A DNA stretch of 64,000 bases from Holothuria scabra (Eukaryota > Echinodermata > Holothuroidea > Aspidochirotida > Holothuriidae). Shown in pieces: positions 1-14,160 of this stretch (position 1 is its first letter; each line of letters starts with the position of its first letter). The notes below the pieces were generated by a model, which saw only the letters and a program-made list of their open reading frames with translations, was not told where the DNA came from and did not search any database. A program made the position numbers and the translations under genes. The stretch covers positions 52,214,297 through 52,278,296 of the forward strand of contig CM074181.1 in the NCBI GenBank assembly GCA_037179385.1. Direction: 5' to 3'.

Positions 1-499
1 AAGAGTTGGGAGGGGCGTGGTATTGACCATGGTCCCTGAGTGCGTTAGGAATATAACCCAGTTTGCTTGACCTGTAAATTTAAATTGAACATATCTCCCT
101 TTGTTAAATAACTCAAAGTTTTTATCTCTAAAGGGTTCTTGGGCTTCCTTTAAATTGTAATAGCATTCATTGCAGCTATTTTTGGTCCTTTTCGGTGATC
201 TTGCATGTCATTAATTACACAAAACCAGAAATATTTAGTCATATTTTAGAGACTGAATATAGGGTAGAGATTTTATACCGACTAAAGCGGATAATGTTTT
301 TTTTACAGAGAGAGCAAAGGTGCAATCTCGGTCCAAACAAAATGATTAGCTTTAAATAAAGTTTTGTTTAACTGTATTATGATTTTTAAGGTATTGATAT
401 TCATGAAATCCAAATAGGTCTGCAGTGTCTGGAGGATGTGGGGCGTGGCCACAGTCCCCTAATCGATAGGATGAACAAAACGCTCCCTGGGGCATCGCG

Positions 500-900
500 C
501 GAGACCAAATGTTCCCCACCAAAAGTTCAAATGACAAAGGGTCTGCAAGACCGAAAAAAAAATCATTGAGAATGAGTCCGTGAGACCGAAAATTTAAATG
601 AGAAAGGGTCCTTGAGACAGAAAGCAAGAAAACTTTCGCGAATCCGAAAATGTGAACGGGTACGTTAAAGTTAAAGGGTTAAATCGTCCCCTAAACCGAA
701 AATGAGAACGGGTTCGCGATACCGAAGGTGAATAAAGGTCAGCGGGTTTAAATTTCTGTCGCACTAACCGTTTCTCATTTTCGGTCTTGTATGCACCCTA
801 TTTCCGTTTTGGTGTCGCAAAATTTTGGCCCCTGTAAACCGGTTGTGACTTTCGTTCTCCCGGACTTCAGTCTCGCGGGCTGTAACCGTCTAATCCTTCT
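500..900. repeat. Foldback minisatellite, copy 1
   Basis: Degenerate units of about 25-30 bp built on GAGACCGAAAATGAGAA read forward from about 500 to 740 (clearest near 582 and 695). They are followed by reversed units (TCTCATTTTCGGTCTT near 770). The change of direction gives the array an overall palindromic layout. The tail CGCGGGCTGTAACCGTC near 877 recurs in the third copy near 54645. No coding content is recognised. The array lies about 570 bp upstream of the gene 1 FReD exon, as copy 3 lies upstream of the gene 2 exon, so it is part of the duplicated segment. Confidence 0.7.
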
Positions 901-1468
901 GTTTTTAAATCACCATAGAAGAAAAGGATCTTATGTGTGGAATTGCGCTGTGCACTGTTAGTGAATTGTTTGTGTGGTGGAATAATTTTTACCTTTATCT
1001 GCCGTAAAAGTGGCTCAGGTCCCTATTTATGTTTGTTTGGGCTCGACACTTAGATTTAGGCTTGTTGTTACATGTATTGCGCGAAAATAAGGGAAGCCGG
1101 TACTGTGTGCTGGGCATGTCTTGTGCAGGGAGTTGAAACTGAAACACGATGTGGCAACTTCTTGGTTTGTCCAATCCGCCGCGCGTACCCCCATTAGGGA
1201 GCTTTAGATTTCACGACGTGGACCTCATCTTTAACGAATTGACGTCAGCTGTGTCAATGCCGTTTCGAGCGCTACGCAAACTAACGCTATAAACCAAGTT
1301 GTTAAATCGCAGGGGCAACGCACTAGGTGACGTCATTACGTTGTTGAAGCTGCGTCCGCGTCGTCAAATTTAAAGCTCACTATTTACAGGGAGGCAACGC
1401 ATCACTTATTAGTGCCAGAAAGAACTATTTAATTGTTGTAATTTCTTTTCCGTGGGTCGTACATACAG

Positions 1469-1730
1469 GTCTTTCAAAGACGTTTGGATGGTTCTGTTGG
1501 ATTCTATCGTGGTTGGGCGGATTATAAAGTAGGATTTGGAAATATCAACTCAGAACACTGGCTCGGAAACGAAAAGTTGTTCTACCTAACTGCACAAGAT
1601 GTGTACGAAATGAGAGTGGATTTGGAGGATTTCGAAGGGGAGACAAGGCACGCTTTGTACGACACGTTTCGCATCGGTGACGATAAAACCTTCTACAAAC
1701 TGTTGTTAGGAAGTTATAGTGGCAATGCAG
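1469..1730 (+). CDS. FReD lectin gene 1, middle exon (partial gene)
   Basis: Internal exon of a fibrinogen-related-domain protein, the fold used by ficolins, tachylectins and invertebrate FREPs to bind acetylated sugars outside the cell. It starts after acceptor ACATACAG in phase 0 with VFQRRLDGSVGFYRGW, continues through GFGNINSEHWLGNEKL and YEMRVDLEDFEGETRHALYD, and ends with YSGNAG one base into a codon at donor GTAAGG (1731). These are standard central FReD blocks (FQRR.DGS, GFGN...WLGN). The exon is 262 nt, exactly as long as the gene 2 exon at 57363, and differs from it at 12 bases. Its phase-1 end fits the terminal exon at 15925. The exons before it (signal peptide, start of the FReD) are not in the window. 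CRE-like TGACGTCA sites lie at 1241 and 1328, but their role is unknown. Confidence 0.93.
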
Positions 1731-1940
1731 GTAAGGTCACTTATGACGTTTGTTTGTTTAACATGCCATGAACGGTGTGAAATAAGAGGAAACAAGTTAG
1801 ATGTGGTACTAGTTCTGTATGTCAGCAGGCTGGCTTTGTCGGGAACGTACTAAAAATTGATATAATAGACATACGAACACAGGCCAGATACAAGTGGAAA
1901 GATTGTAAAACGTTCGATTAAAAAGACAAAACATGGGGAA

Positions 1941-2038
1941 ATAAATCAATAAATAAATAAATAAATAAATGAATGAATGAATGAATGATTGAATGAATGA
2001 ATAAATAAATAAATAAAGTAATTAATTAATTAATTGAT
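1941..2038. repeat. (AAAT)n/(GAAT)n microsatellite
   Basis: AAAT, GAAT and TTAA tetranucleotide runs just downstream of the gene 1 exon and next to the 3' end of the minus-strand LINE at 2160. Confidence 0.9.
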
Positions 2039-2159
2039 GTAAGCATGCAATTCCGATATATGAACAAGTAATCGACAAATGAATTTGATAGGTAATTAAG
2101 CAAAAACCAGTGAATGTCATAGGAATCCAAGAGTGGGATAGATCGTAGTGGAAATCCAA

Positions 2160-4175
2160 ATTATAGGTGAAATCTTATAATACATGCCAGACAGAGAGTT
2201 CAAAAAGTTCGGTCCAAAAGTGGGAACACTTTTTCCAAATCTCCAGAGTTAATAGTTTTCTTGGTCTTAATTCGACCATAGTTATGAATATGTTTTTCTA
2301 CTCTTAGAACGAACTGGAATCTATACAGGAACTCCGTGCAGTTCAGATTCTTTTCTTGTCGTTTTATGCTATAAATGTAATATTTAAGATGTAAAATAAA
2401 AAAGTTAAAGGGGTGACGCATTTCCTTCTGGAATCCAAAAAGTATGTCCTCCTTTGAGAGCTCAATGTGGGGGCCTAGAACCATAGTTTTAACATCGTTA
2501 ATAAAAGCAGCTACTATATTACAACCAAAGAAAAGATGACATAAAGTTTCGACTTCAGAATGGCAAAAGAAACAGAGATCGGTATCACTAATACCCATTA
2601 AGTTAAGTAAACGATTTGTAGGGATAATTCTATGTAAAAAAAAACGGAACTGGAAATAGGATAATCTGGCCTCGGAGACAGAGTACCATGGCATACTAAA
2701 AATATGGTCCCAGTCGTCATCACTAAAATCGGGAAAATCAATCTTCCATTTTGAAAGGGACGTTGGCTCGGCTGCAGCCTTATCTAGATAAATAGCCCTA
2801 TACACTAATTGAGACATTGATTTCGTATGAAAAAATTTTTCTAAAAATACAACATTAACGTTTCAAACAATACTCGCAGAACAACTTCCTTGCTTCCAAT
2901 GTAAAGGAATACCACGAATAAGCCCCCAATAAATAGTAAAGGGAAAATGGTTTAGGTGAAACTTTTCTCTGAAGGACTGATCACTTAAAGGGACACCATC
3001 ATTATCAAAAAAATCTGAGACAAACTTTACACCATTATTATACATAAAATCATAGAAAATCGTAGAATTATTAATTAGTATATGGTGGTTATTCCAAATA
3101 ATCTGGTTTCCAAAGTTTGCAGTAGGAACATGGTAAGTTGCATCTAACCAAGCTCTAACGGTATGAAAAACAAATTTACTAGAAATGGCCGGCAAATTGG
3201 CAGGTTTACAGTTACATTGAAAGATAAGTTTATTACCTTAATCTGAAAGATTATCATCAAAAAACATCTTCCACGCCCCTTCACAATCATCAAAATACCG
3301 TTTAACCCATGTACACTTTAAACTTTTAATGAAACTCGGAATATGTACAACTTTTAGACCCCCCTTTGTTAAAATCATTAATTAAACAGCTTCGTTTGAC
3401 TTTATCTTCCTTTCCCGCCCAGATGAAATCAAAAATAATATTCTCGACATCCTTGATAAAAGAAGAAGGTGGGTCAGGTAGAACCATAAAAAGATACACA
3501 AGCTGTGAAAGGGCGAAACTTTTCACCAAAATGTTGCGGCCTATCGGAGTCAGGTCCCTAGTGGACCACATCCGCAGGCAATTTTTTAGTCTTGAAAGTT
3601 TGGGGATAAAATTAAGTCTAAAGAGATCATCGCCATTGTGATTAAAGGTGATACCAAGCAACTTAACAGGACCTGTGGAAAAAGTAAAACCAAAGTCATT
3701 TACAAATCTGGGGGGAAGATGGGCAAAAGCTCCAAGTGGAAATAGAATTGACTTTGCAGTATTGACAGTTAATCCAGAAGACATCTTTAAAACGTTAAGA
3801 ATTTGGAAGGTCTCGATGAGAGACTCGTGGCTACCGTCAAGGAAAAAAATTGTGTCATCGGCGTATTGTAGAAGCTTAGTTTCGTTACCATTAATTACAA
3901 TACCCTTTAATCTACTATAAGCTGTATAGATAGCTAGCACTTCTGTACAAATGATGAAAAGGTAAGGACTCAGAGGGCAACCCTGACGCAAGCCTCGATG
4001 AATTGGAAGGAAACCCGTAGAGTAGCCATTGTTTCAGACACACGCAGTCGCATTACTATAAAAAGTATCTACCCAATGAATAAAGGTTTGGCCGAAGTTA
4101 AAAAACGTAAGCAGCTTATAATAAAACCCCATTCAAGCATATCAAAGGCCACTCAAAATCGACGAATAACATAAA
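2160..4175 (-). mobile_element. Tx1-type LINE fragment A (ORF2 reverse transcriptase, 5'-truncated)
   Basis: Minus-strand remains of a non-LTR retrotransposon ORF2 that would encode reverse transcriptase. Reading from high to low coordinates: the block RQGCPLSPYLF at about 3990; the catalytic box YADDT near 3862-3848; LLGITF and PIGRNILVKSFALSQLVY (palm/thumb); FIWAGKEDKVKRS; then two further ORFs (2863-3195 and 2200-2817). The last of these carries the C-terminal FRFFLHRIIPTNRLL and CFFC...C zinc-knuckle-like block. Homology with fragment B continues to about 4175, where the 5' part, including the endonuclease, is missing. Frameshifts separate the three ORFs, so the element is dead. The C-terminal block places it in the Tx1/L1 group. 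It lies in gene 1's intron, antisense to the gene. Confidence 0.88.
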
Positions 4176-4327
4176 ATTAATTTACGTTACTTGAATTTGC
4201 TATGGTTTGTTGTAAAAGATACGTCAAGGAAACTCCGCATGCCTCACTTAAGTATTTACTTGATTGAAGAGTGTTGTAATTTAGAAGTTAGGGGAATTGT
4301 GATTTTCACTGGAACTATTGCAGTTAT

Positions 4328-4693
4328 ATGGTAAACTTATTTGTAAGATTGTATATAAGGGGTATTTATATGTTCGGATGCGTACTTATTTGTTTCGAGC
4401 CAGTGCTCTGTGGAGGAATTAACCTACAATTATTATATGTGGTGGTCCACATGGCGACATGGCGACGGCTTTCCCTAGTTTGCATGATGTTACTGACAAT
4501 TTTAGAATTGAGAACTGTATGTACCTATAAATTGGACTCTGGGGATAATTTTGTATATTGTATATTTTGTATATATATTCATTTACATACACTTACCCTA
4601 AACGTATATGTTGTAAATAATCCGCACTCTCTCGCGAATGTACATAGCCACTATCTATTACATTCGACGTTCCAAATGAAAATTACTGTGTAA
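4328..4693 (+). other. Non-coding interval with an unsupported ORF
   Basis: This stretch between LINE A and the MITE holds an open frame of 121 codons. It has no recognisable domain, mixed hydrophobic composition and no splice or regulatory context. I treat it as non-coding intron sequence. Confidence 0.5.
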
Positions 4694-4736
4694 CTCACTC
4701 TTAAGAAAGTATTAACACAAATGAACACTGTAAATA

Positions 4737-4914
4737 CACTGTTAAAAATGTCTGTAGATTTACAGAACAAAAAATAAAGAAATACATAAAGAAAACGGAA
4801 AAAGTGCTGTCAATTTGTTTCAAAAAATTGACAGCACTTTTTCCATATCTGCTTTGTATTTCTTTATTTTTTGTTCTGTAAATCTACAACATGTCTGTGA
4901 CATTTTTAACAGTG
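4737..4914. mobile_element. 178-bp palindromic MITE, copy 1 (TA target duplication)
   Basis: A near-perfect hairpin. The left arm begins CACTGTTAAAAATGTC and the right arm ends GACATTTTTAACAGTG. The centre is GTGCTGTCAATT / AATTGACAGCAC at 4804-4837. TA flanks both ends (4735-4736 and 4915-4916). The duplicated segment at 59434-59470 has the unoccupied target (ACTGTAAATATG), so insertion came after the duplication or was lost from the other copy. TA target duplications suggest mobilisation by a Tc1/mariner-type transposase (inference). A second copy of the same length is at 22133. Confidence 0.85.
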
Positions 4915-4929
4915 TATGTTCATACGAAA

Positions 4930-7900
4930 GAATGTTGAATAAAAGAGGATAACAAAAAAAAAATAATAATTAATTAATAAATTAATTTTCAATATTTACC
5001 ATCGTGCTTAAAGATTGGCTGTATGACTAATATTTACATGGTATTGTGTAAAATAGCTCAAACAATGCAAGAGATGTTTACAATAAGTCAATAAATACCC
5101 ACAATCGAATATAAGTGTTTTAACAGTGGGCTGTTTATCACAATACATAACAATTCAAGAAGAAAATAACAGTGAGCGGGAGTAAGCGAATGATAATACG
5201 CGTAGGTCTGAACGCATCAGTGCATGATTACATGGAAAGAAGCAAGTCGATTTTAGGGACCAACAGAACGAGCCTTACGTAATTGGTATCTCCCAACAAT
5301 TCCCTTTTAAATGTCCAAGAAGAAATTACAGGGTGCAAAAGCATCTTTAAGATTCATGAAGTTTATAACACTTTTTACCTCGTTTTTTACTGGTTATATA
5401 AATAAACTTCTCTTCTCGAAGAGCAAACTGAAATTTAGGCAGAAAGTCAACATAATTTAAAATCTTATTCTGACATTCCATGCTAAAAATAAAATATTTT
5501 AGGTGGAGAATGAGGAAATTATAAGGATGAAGCTTTTGCTTTTGATAACCAAAAAAGAGATCCTCTTTTGAAAAATGAATTTCAGAACCAAACAAAAACG
5601 TTTCAACATCACTTAAAAATGAAGCTACATGATTACATTCAACAAAAAGATGACTTAGTGTTTCAGTCTTAGAGTTGCAAAAATAACATAAATCAGATTC
5701 AGAAATACCCATTACAGTTAAGAGTTTATTCGTAGGGAGAATTCTGTGAAGGAAACGGAATTGAAAGTAGGAGAGTTTTGTTTCTGAGACTGATTGCCAT
5801 GGCATGACAAATATTCCATCCCACTCTTCAGTGGTTATGTGGGAAAACTCTGTTTTCCATTTTAAAAGCGCTGTAGGTTCCGCAGCGACTTTAGCCCGAT
5901 ACTTGGTCCTGTACACCAGTTGTGAAGTACGATTTGACCGTAGAATTTTATCTAAGAATTCTATACAAGCATTATTTATGTTACTTGGAAAACAACCAGA
6001 CTCTTTCCAATGCACAGGAATACTGAGGATAAGGCCTCAATAAGTTGTAAACGGGAAATCATTTCAATGAAACTTCTCCCTAAAAGACTGATAACTTAGC
6101 GGATTACCATCATTTTACCATCATTTTATACCATAAAAGTCGGAAACAAACTTAACGCCATTACTGAACATAAAATCATAGTAGGGCGGAATATTGTTTA
6201 TGCGGATATAGTGATTATTCCACACAACTTGATCTCCAAAATTTTCAACAGGTAAATGAAAAGTTGCATCCAGCCAAGCTCTCACAGTATGATAAACAAA
6301 TTGATTATGAATAACGGGAAGATCATTAGATTTACAGTTACACTGAAAAATAAGCTTTCTTCCCACAGCAGACAAACTTTCATCAAAGAACAGTTTTTAA
6401 ACTCCCGCACTGTTATCATAATACCGCTTAACCCACGTACATTTAAAGCTTCTTATAAAACTTGGAATATGAACTAACTTCAGGCCTCCTTTACTGACAT
6501 TATTGACAATGCAACTCCGTTTAACTTTGTCTTGGGTACCCGCCCAGACTAAACCATATAAAACTTTCTCAACATCCTTGATAAAAGATGGAGGTGGGTA
6601 GGGGAAAGCTATAAAAAGATAAACTAATTGTGATAATCCAAAAGTTTTGACCAAAAGAGAGCGGCCGGCCGGGGTTAAGTCTCCCGTAGACCAAACTCGA
6701 AGACAACTCTTAAGTCTAGATAACTTTGGGATGAAATTTAGCCTGGAGAGATCGTTGCCGTTATGATTAAAAGTAATGCCAACATTTAAACTGGACCAGA
6801 AGATAATTTAAGGGTGTATAAGTGAACAAATTCTGGGGGTTTCTGAATAAAACTACCGAGAGGGAAAAGACTTGACTCAGAAGTGTTGATAGTTAAACCG
6901 GATGCTCTTTGAAACAAGTTAAGAATTTGAAGGGTCTCATCAAGAGATTCACGAATGCCATCAAGTATAAAAGTAGTGTCGTCAGCATACTGGAGAAGTT
7001 TTGTTTCTTTAACTTCAACCATAATACCCTTTAATCTGCTCCGGCTTGTATAGATAGCTAATACTTCAGTGCACAAAATGAAAAGGTACGGACTGAGTGG
7101 ACAGCCTTGGTGTACGACTCGTCTCACAGGAAAAAACCTGTAGGGTGTCCATTGTTACAAATACATGAAGTAGCATTGTTATAAAATGAGTTAGCCCATT
7201 GAATGAAACTATGACCAAATTTAAAGTAGCGTAGGCAACTTATGATAAAATTCCATTATAACCTGTCAAAACCCTTCTCAAAGTCTACAAATAACAAAAA
7301 TCCTGACATGTTTTTGCGATTGGTGTAATCAATGAGGTCTAAAACAAAACGAACATTTTCTCCGATGAAACGACCCTGTAAGAAACCAGTTTGCTTTGGG
7401 CCAATAATATTACTAATGACACGCTTAATCCTTGTCGCAATCGCTTTTGCCCCAATTTTATAGTCCGTATTCAGTAGTGAAATTATTCTTTAATTTTTCA
7501 AGAGATTGGCATCTTTATCGGGTTTAGGGATGAGGGTAATTATCCCTCTAGACTGCTCGTAAGAAAGACCGTTATGGGAAGAAGCATAATTTAAAGAATC
7601 AACTATATAATTACCAATGAGATGCCAAAACTTTTTATAAAAATTTACAGAAAGCCGGTCACTTCCAGGAGACTTATCGTTTTTGGAGGAATTAAGAGAT
7701 AGGCTGCATTCATTCAGACACAGTCCACCTTCACACGTAGAAAAATCATCATTGCTGAAGGGGGTGGGGGGGGGGGAGGGGGGATATCAGCCAAAATTAA
7801 CTGCGTGGAGCAGGCATTGCCTACATATAGCTTCTCGTAAAAACATTTAATATTGTGTAAAATAGATTTTCCTTTAATATAAGTATTTCCATTATCATCA

Positions 7901-8330
7901 CAAATTTTATGGATAGTATTACAAATCTTATTACGTCTTTCTAGATTAAGAAAATATTTAGTGTTCTTTTCTCCCTGTTCGACCCAGCGAGCCCGTGATC
8001 GAATGATGGTACCTTGAAGTTTGATGTCGTAGAATATGAGAAGTTCACTACGAGCATCGTTAAGTTTAGTTCGAATTTTAGTAGAATCAGATATATATAG
8101 TGTCTGCTCTAGATTAGCAACTTTACTTGTGAGCTCGTTTTCCCTACGCCTCCTTGCTTTTGCACAACCCTTTGTAAACTTCATACTGTCCTTACGTAAA
8201 ATAAACTTTACGCCTTCCCAACGTGATGAAGGATTCCAGTAGGTATTGGTTTCTTCAAAAGAATTAATGACGTTAGTGATAATATCCAAATAATCTGAGT
8301 CCTGGAGTAAGGAATTGTTAAATTTCCAGT
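4930..8330 (-). mobile_element. Tx1-type LINE fragment B (5'-truncated ORF2)
   Basis: Longest Tx1-type copy. From 8330 downwards: WKFNNSLL and [20 protein letters not shown] (linker after the endonuclease); the reverse-transcriptase fingers at about 7700-7140 in several frames (SPGSDRLSVNFYKKFW, GIITLIPKPDKD, TGFLQGRFIGENVR); RQ/HQGCPLSPYLF and [11 protein letters not shown] near 7000; PIGR-type thumb sequence; then 5347-6015 with FRFLHRILPTNKLL and the CYFC...H..C block. Many frameshifts make it non-functional. Truncation falls just after where the endonuclease would end, and a (TA)n tract abuts that end. Sequence from 4930 to 5340 is its probable 3' UTR and is shared with fragment C. It is inherited by both halves of the duplication, so it was inserted before it. 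Confidence 0.88.
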
Positions 8331-8380
8331 AATAATATAAATAATATAAATCAAAATAAATAAATACACATATATATTTA

Positions 8381-8550
<170 letters not shown>

Positions 8551-8938
8551 AATTATGTAACGCTAATTCCCACCTTAAGGGGAAATTGTTATATCTGCTC
8601 GTACGCAGGGCAAAAAATTAAAATAAAATACATAAGAAAAAGAATTCGCCCTAACGTCAAAATATATATAACTAACGTTATTTCAAAGGCCAGCCATCCG
8701 TTTAGGTTAACAGCTAGGTGTCCTTTAATTTGACAATATTGAAGTTATTGCATCTAGTTTGTAAATCTAGGAGAGCGCCCGTGTCCGTTTACGTATTCCT
8801 ATAGAAAAAGTGTGTGCAAACCTTATTTATATATATATATATATAAAAAAAAGCCTACCGAAAAAAAACAGTAGAAAACATACAAAAAAGATAACCCACT
8901 TAACCAATTAGTGTCGCATATCCCTAACATTGATACCT

Positions 8939-8966
8939 AATGGGGCGTAAGTATTCACGCCCCATT
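8939..8966. other. Perfect 10-bp hairpin followed by T-run
   Basis: AATGGGGCGT pairs with ACGCCCCATT around the loop AAGTATTC, with TTTT after it. It is conserved without change in the copy at 62259-62286. Confidence 0.85.
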
Positions 8967-8985
8967 TTTTCCTTACTCTATTTAC

Positions 8986-9026
8986 ACTTGTGACCAAGGG
9001 CAGTAGACCTGCTCGAAACGTCTAGT
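8986..9026 (+). ncRNA. Hammerhead-ribozyme-like motif, copy 1 (degenerate)
   Basis: Reads ACTTG-TGACCAA-GGGCAG-TAGAC-CTGCTC-GAAAC-GT-CTAGT. The stem GGGCAG/CTGCTC (one G-U) sits where helix II would be, followed by GAAAC and a GTC triplet as at a hammerhead cleavage site. The outer helix has one mismatch here but is perfect in the 62-kb copies. The core differs from CUGANGA at two positions and helix III is almost absent, so activity as a monomer is doubtful. Confidence 0.35.
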
Positions 9027-9110
9027 ATTTTATATTATGTTTCTATATTTGTGTTTATATGTGTGGTGACCGACATTGAACTTCTCATCTTTTTTCTGAT
9101 TATATAAATT

Positions 9111-10794
<1,684 letters not shown>

Positions 10795-10825
<31 letters not shown>
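10795..10825. repeat. (TA)n tract
   Basis: Short TA tract, matching in position the right-hand end of the TA tract at about 62560 in the duplicate. Confidence 0.9.
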
Positions 10826-10827
<2 letters not shown>

Positions 10828-10921
10828 GGTCGAAAAAGTGAAAAAGAAAAGAAAAACCTGGACCGGCAAAAAGGTGCCCACTAAAAAACGAGCACGAACG
10901 AAAAGGTGCAAAAAGAGTTAA
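10826..10921 (+). other. Conserved lysine/arginine-rich open reading frame tail
   Basis: A frame ending [15 protein letters not shown] then TAA, preceded by [14 protein letters not shown]. The same peptide, with one K-to-R change, is preserved in the duplicate at about 62564-62659. It may be the basic end of a retroelement protein or merely a repeat of A/G-rich sequence. The family is not recognised. Confidence 0.3.
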
Positions 10922-11589
10922 AACTGGGAAAATTGAGGCTGGATTTTACAAAAAGTAAATTCTTAAATTAGGGGAGGCTGGGGTTAGTTGAGTCACTTTT
11001 TAAATTTGAGTCATTTGAACAAACTGAGAATAAAAACTTTTGAAGCCGATGTGGGGTAGGTATACTATTAACATTTGTCTAACTTACGATCATAGTACAT
11101 GAAGTTAATGAATTAGTATTAATTAGTTACAGCCTTCAAAACTTTGATAACAAAATGGCCAAACTTACCTTACCCATGGGGTAATTTGAGCTGGCAAAGT
11201 AGGTAAATTGATCCAGGTAAGGTGACCCACTAACATTCTATATGCCTACACGGGTATTGGAGGAGGTAAACTTGAACAGGGACTCTGGACTGACATGTCG
11301 GAACATTCAACTTTATTTAAAGCAGAACACAAGAGGCACATATATATTGTAACGAGAATTGTACGAGATTCGTAAATAGTGGGTGTTTAGAAACACTTTA
11401 GGCTGTGTGTAATGCAACCTAATAATAGTCGCCTCTTTATGGCGTTTCCGTTTTTTGATGGAGAACATCAGTTGCCATCTAACGTCCTATAGTACCATTT
11501 CATATTCGATTAACAAAGCATGGGTCTATTCATTGTTAGATGCTAATCCTGTAATTTAGCCTATCCGACGGTCTGTGAATTCAAAAGCC

Positions 11590-13180
11590 CTCCGAATGGT
11601 AGTTTGCTCATACATAGGGGGAGGAAGCGGGAGGGGGGGGGGCAGGGGGCTGGTCCCCAATAGTTCTTTATGAGATTTCGGGGGGCAATGCCCCCAATAA
11701 CTGAATGTCGCAAAATAAAATTTTTCAAAAGTAATTTAACAAATTTAAGTTGCTTTTATTACATTTAGGCTATTCTTTGGCTCAAATGTAACTTATTACT
11801 TTTCAGAGTGCAAAAGTTGCAAAGCTTCCGGGGCTTTGCCCCTAGACCCCCACATTAACGATAACCTGTAAGAGGGTTTATTTTTGCCCTTCAAACACTT
11901 GCAGGGTATTCTGCAATTGTGCCCCACTCTGAATTTCGGAATAAATTCAGGTAGACTGTGACAAGCTTCATATCTTCGGAATCTCTTGATTTTTTTAGGG
12001 TTTCAGGATGGATAATTTTCTTACAGATTAAGAGTGCCTAAAATTGGCTACCTTGGTGTGGATTACAGTGTGCTCCTAGCATCTGGCATGTTTCTACCTC
12101 ATGGAATTTTTCAATTCCTGGGGCCGCACAAAATAGTTCCAGAATCATACTTGTTGTGGTGGTAGAATATTTGGGTCTATTAGCTCAAAAAGCTGTGACC
12201 GACTTCACAGATAATCACAAAACAATACCCAAAATTATCGAATATCCAAATTCTTTCAAGCATTTGCCCGAAAATGGAAAAGTATCATAGTAAGGGTAAC
12301 ATAGTTACAAAAGGTTAAGAGATAAAAAAAAATCGCGACACACTTGGGAAGCCTGTGGCTTAAAAGAAACAATTATTCTTGAGACTTGTTTTAAAATCTT
12401 GTGTAACACAATACCCGAAATGGCCGGTAATTTAATAGCTTCAAATCTTTGCCGAAAAACAGAAGACGCTATATTTAAAATACAATTTTCATGGAAAATA
12501 AAAAAAAGATTTGCGACACATTTGGGTAGAATGTGAAAGAAAGGTTTTCATCATCCCAACTTCACACTGTAGTCTTGCAAAAATTTGCCCGAAATGGTCA
12601 AATATTCGGGCAAAGGTTGAAAAAATGCTGGGACGTTTTCAATTGCCAAATTAATTCAACGGATAGACAGGAGGGTATTCAGGTGCCCAAAAGTTTTCCA
12701 TCTATCCTGCTCTGGAGCCAAATACGGACCATGGTTATGAGAATCGGGTAATTTGTTTTTCGATACTTTAATGACGCAAGGTGAGAATGTCTTCTCGTAA
12801 GTCTGCTTGAAAATTCATTTCAACACACCTTGGAACGTGAAAATTCTGTCAATAAGTGTTACTAATAGAAGAAAAGTCATCCAATCATCATTACATCCAA
12901 TGATAGTGATACATTTTGTCATATTCTTCTGATCAAAAAGGCGACTGCCAAGATCCCCATAGGCCTAATTTTTTCAAAAGTAAAATCATATGTAGTCGGA
13001 AGTTCGGGCACACAATTTTTCAATGTATATTGAATTTAGCCAAGAGTCGCAATAGAGTAAAATTTATTAGCATGTTTTCAATTCCGGTTCGGTTTCACAG
13101 AAAATATGCCGGACCATTTCATCGATTGGTAGTGATACGTTTTATCTAATAATTTTCTGATCAAATAGGGACTGCTTAAA
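11590..13180. repeat. Dispersed repeat family R, leading part
   Basis: G-rich start (GGGGGGGCAGGGGGCTGG, about 11634) and phrases such as CAATGCCCCCAA and TTCCGGGGCTTTGCCCC, then AT-rich sequence with repeated CCCGAAAATGG-type words. Diverged copies are at 24440-25330, 37698-38790, 51316-52260 and 63350-64000. No coding signal is seen; the 72- and 77-codon frames have no recognisable features. Confidence 0.6.
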
Positions 13181-14160
13181 TCCCCCTACAAGCCTAGAAA
13201 ATGTCATTTTCGAATGTCTCAGGGGTTCGATTTTTCAAAATTTTGTGCTCGCTTCTCGCCAACAAGTGGTGAAGCTCCTCGCAGATAGTCTGCCTATCAG
13301 CATTTTAGTTTCAAGTGAACATTTTTGGTGCAATCAGAACCTTGAATTAACGATTTCTGAGACCGACTATCAGCATAGGAAATGACATTTTTGACTGTCT
13401 GAAGTGGTCAGATTTTTTAAAATTTCCTGTATGTTCCGCCGCAACTTATGGTGGTGCTCCATTTAGACCGCTTCATAGCAGAATTTAAGTTTCAAGTAAT
13501 CATTTTTATAAAAGGAAACTCAAAATAGCGTCTGCTTAGATCCCCATATAAGCCCGGGAAATGCCATTTTCAACTGTTTGAGGGGTCGGATATTTAAAAA
13601 TGTTTTGTACGCTTCGCGCCAACCAATAGTGGCGCTCGGCTTAGTCTTTCTGGCTGAATTTTAGTTTGGAACGAACGTACGTTTATTTGCAATTGAAACT
13701 TTAAAAGCGACTGCTTGGATCCTCTTTACAATTCTGGAAAATGTCATTTTTGACTGTCTGAGAGGTACGAATTTTCAAATTTTCTGGACGCTCCGCGCCA
13801 ACCAGTGGTGGCGCTCCGCTTTGACTGTCTTACTGGCAGAATTACATTTTCGGGTTAAAATCTTCTGCCCCCAAACTGAAATGCTCCCCTACGCCTCTGG
13901 AAATACCTTACTCAGGCGTGCACTGGTACAACTGCAGGATTTCGGATTTGCGATCCCAGGATACATAGTCTAGTGGAGTAATGAACTGTGCTAATCAGTA
14001 CCTAAAAAGTGTGTTTTAATCTTAAAAAAGTCACAAATTTTTCTCACCAGAATTAGAGACAAATAAACTTGGCAAATGCCATTTACAGCCATCTGTGAGG
14101 TTTTAAAGTCCAAAATTTTCTTAGCGCCAACTGATGGTGGCGCTACGCTTAGAGAGTAAA
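13180..14160. repeat. Tandem array of about 170-190-bp modules (family R)
   Basis: The core GCTCCGCGCCAACNANTGGTGGCGCTCCGCTTAGA, written here only as a consensus, returns in diverged form near 13245, 13430, 13600, 13785 and 14115, each preceded by an ATGCCATTTTTGACTGTCTG-like stretch. Units therefore number about five or six. Single or paired units occur near 27110-27190 and 27330, 38400-38480 and 38640-38740, 48350 (inverted) and 52030-52110. Confidence 0.7.

Noticed and set aside
8939..8970. Rho-independent terminator
   Set aside because: The hairpin plus T-run has that shape, but the window is eukaryotic and the feature belongs to a repeated element.
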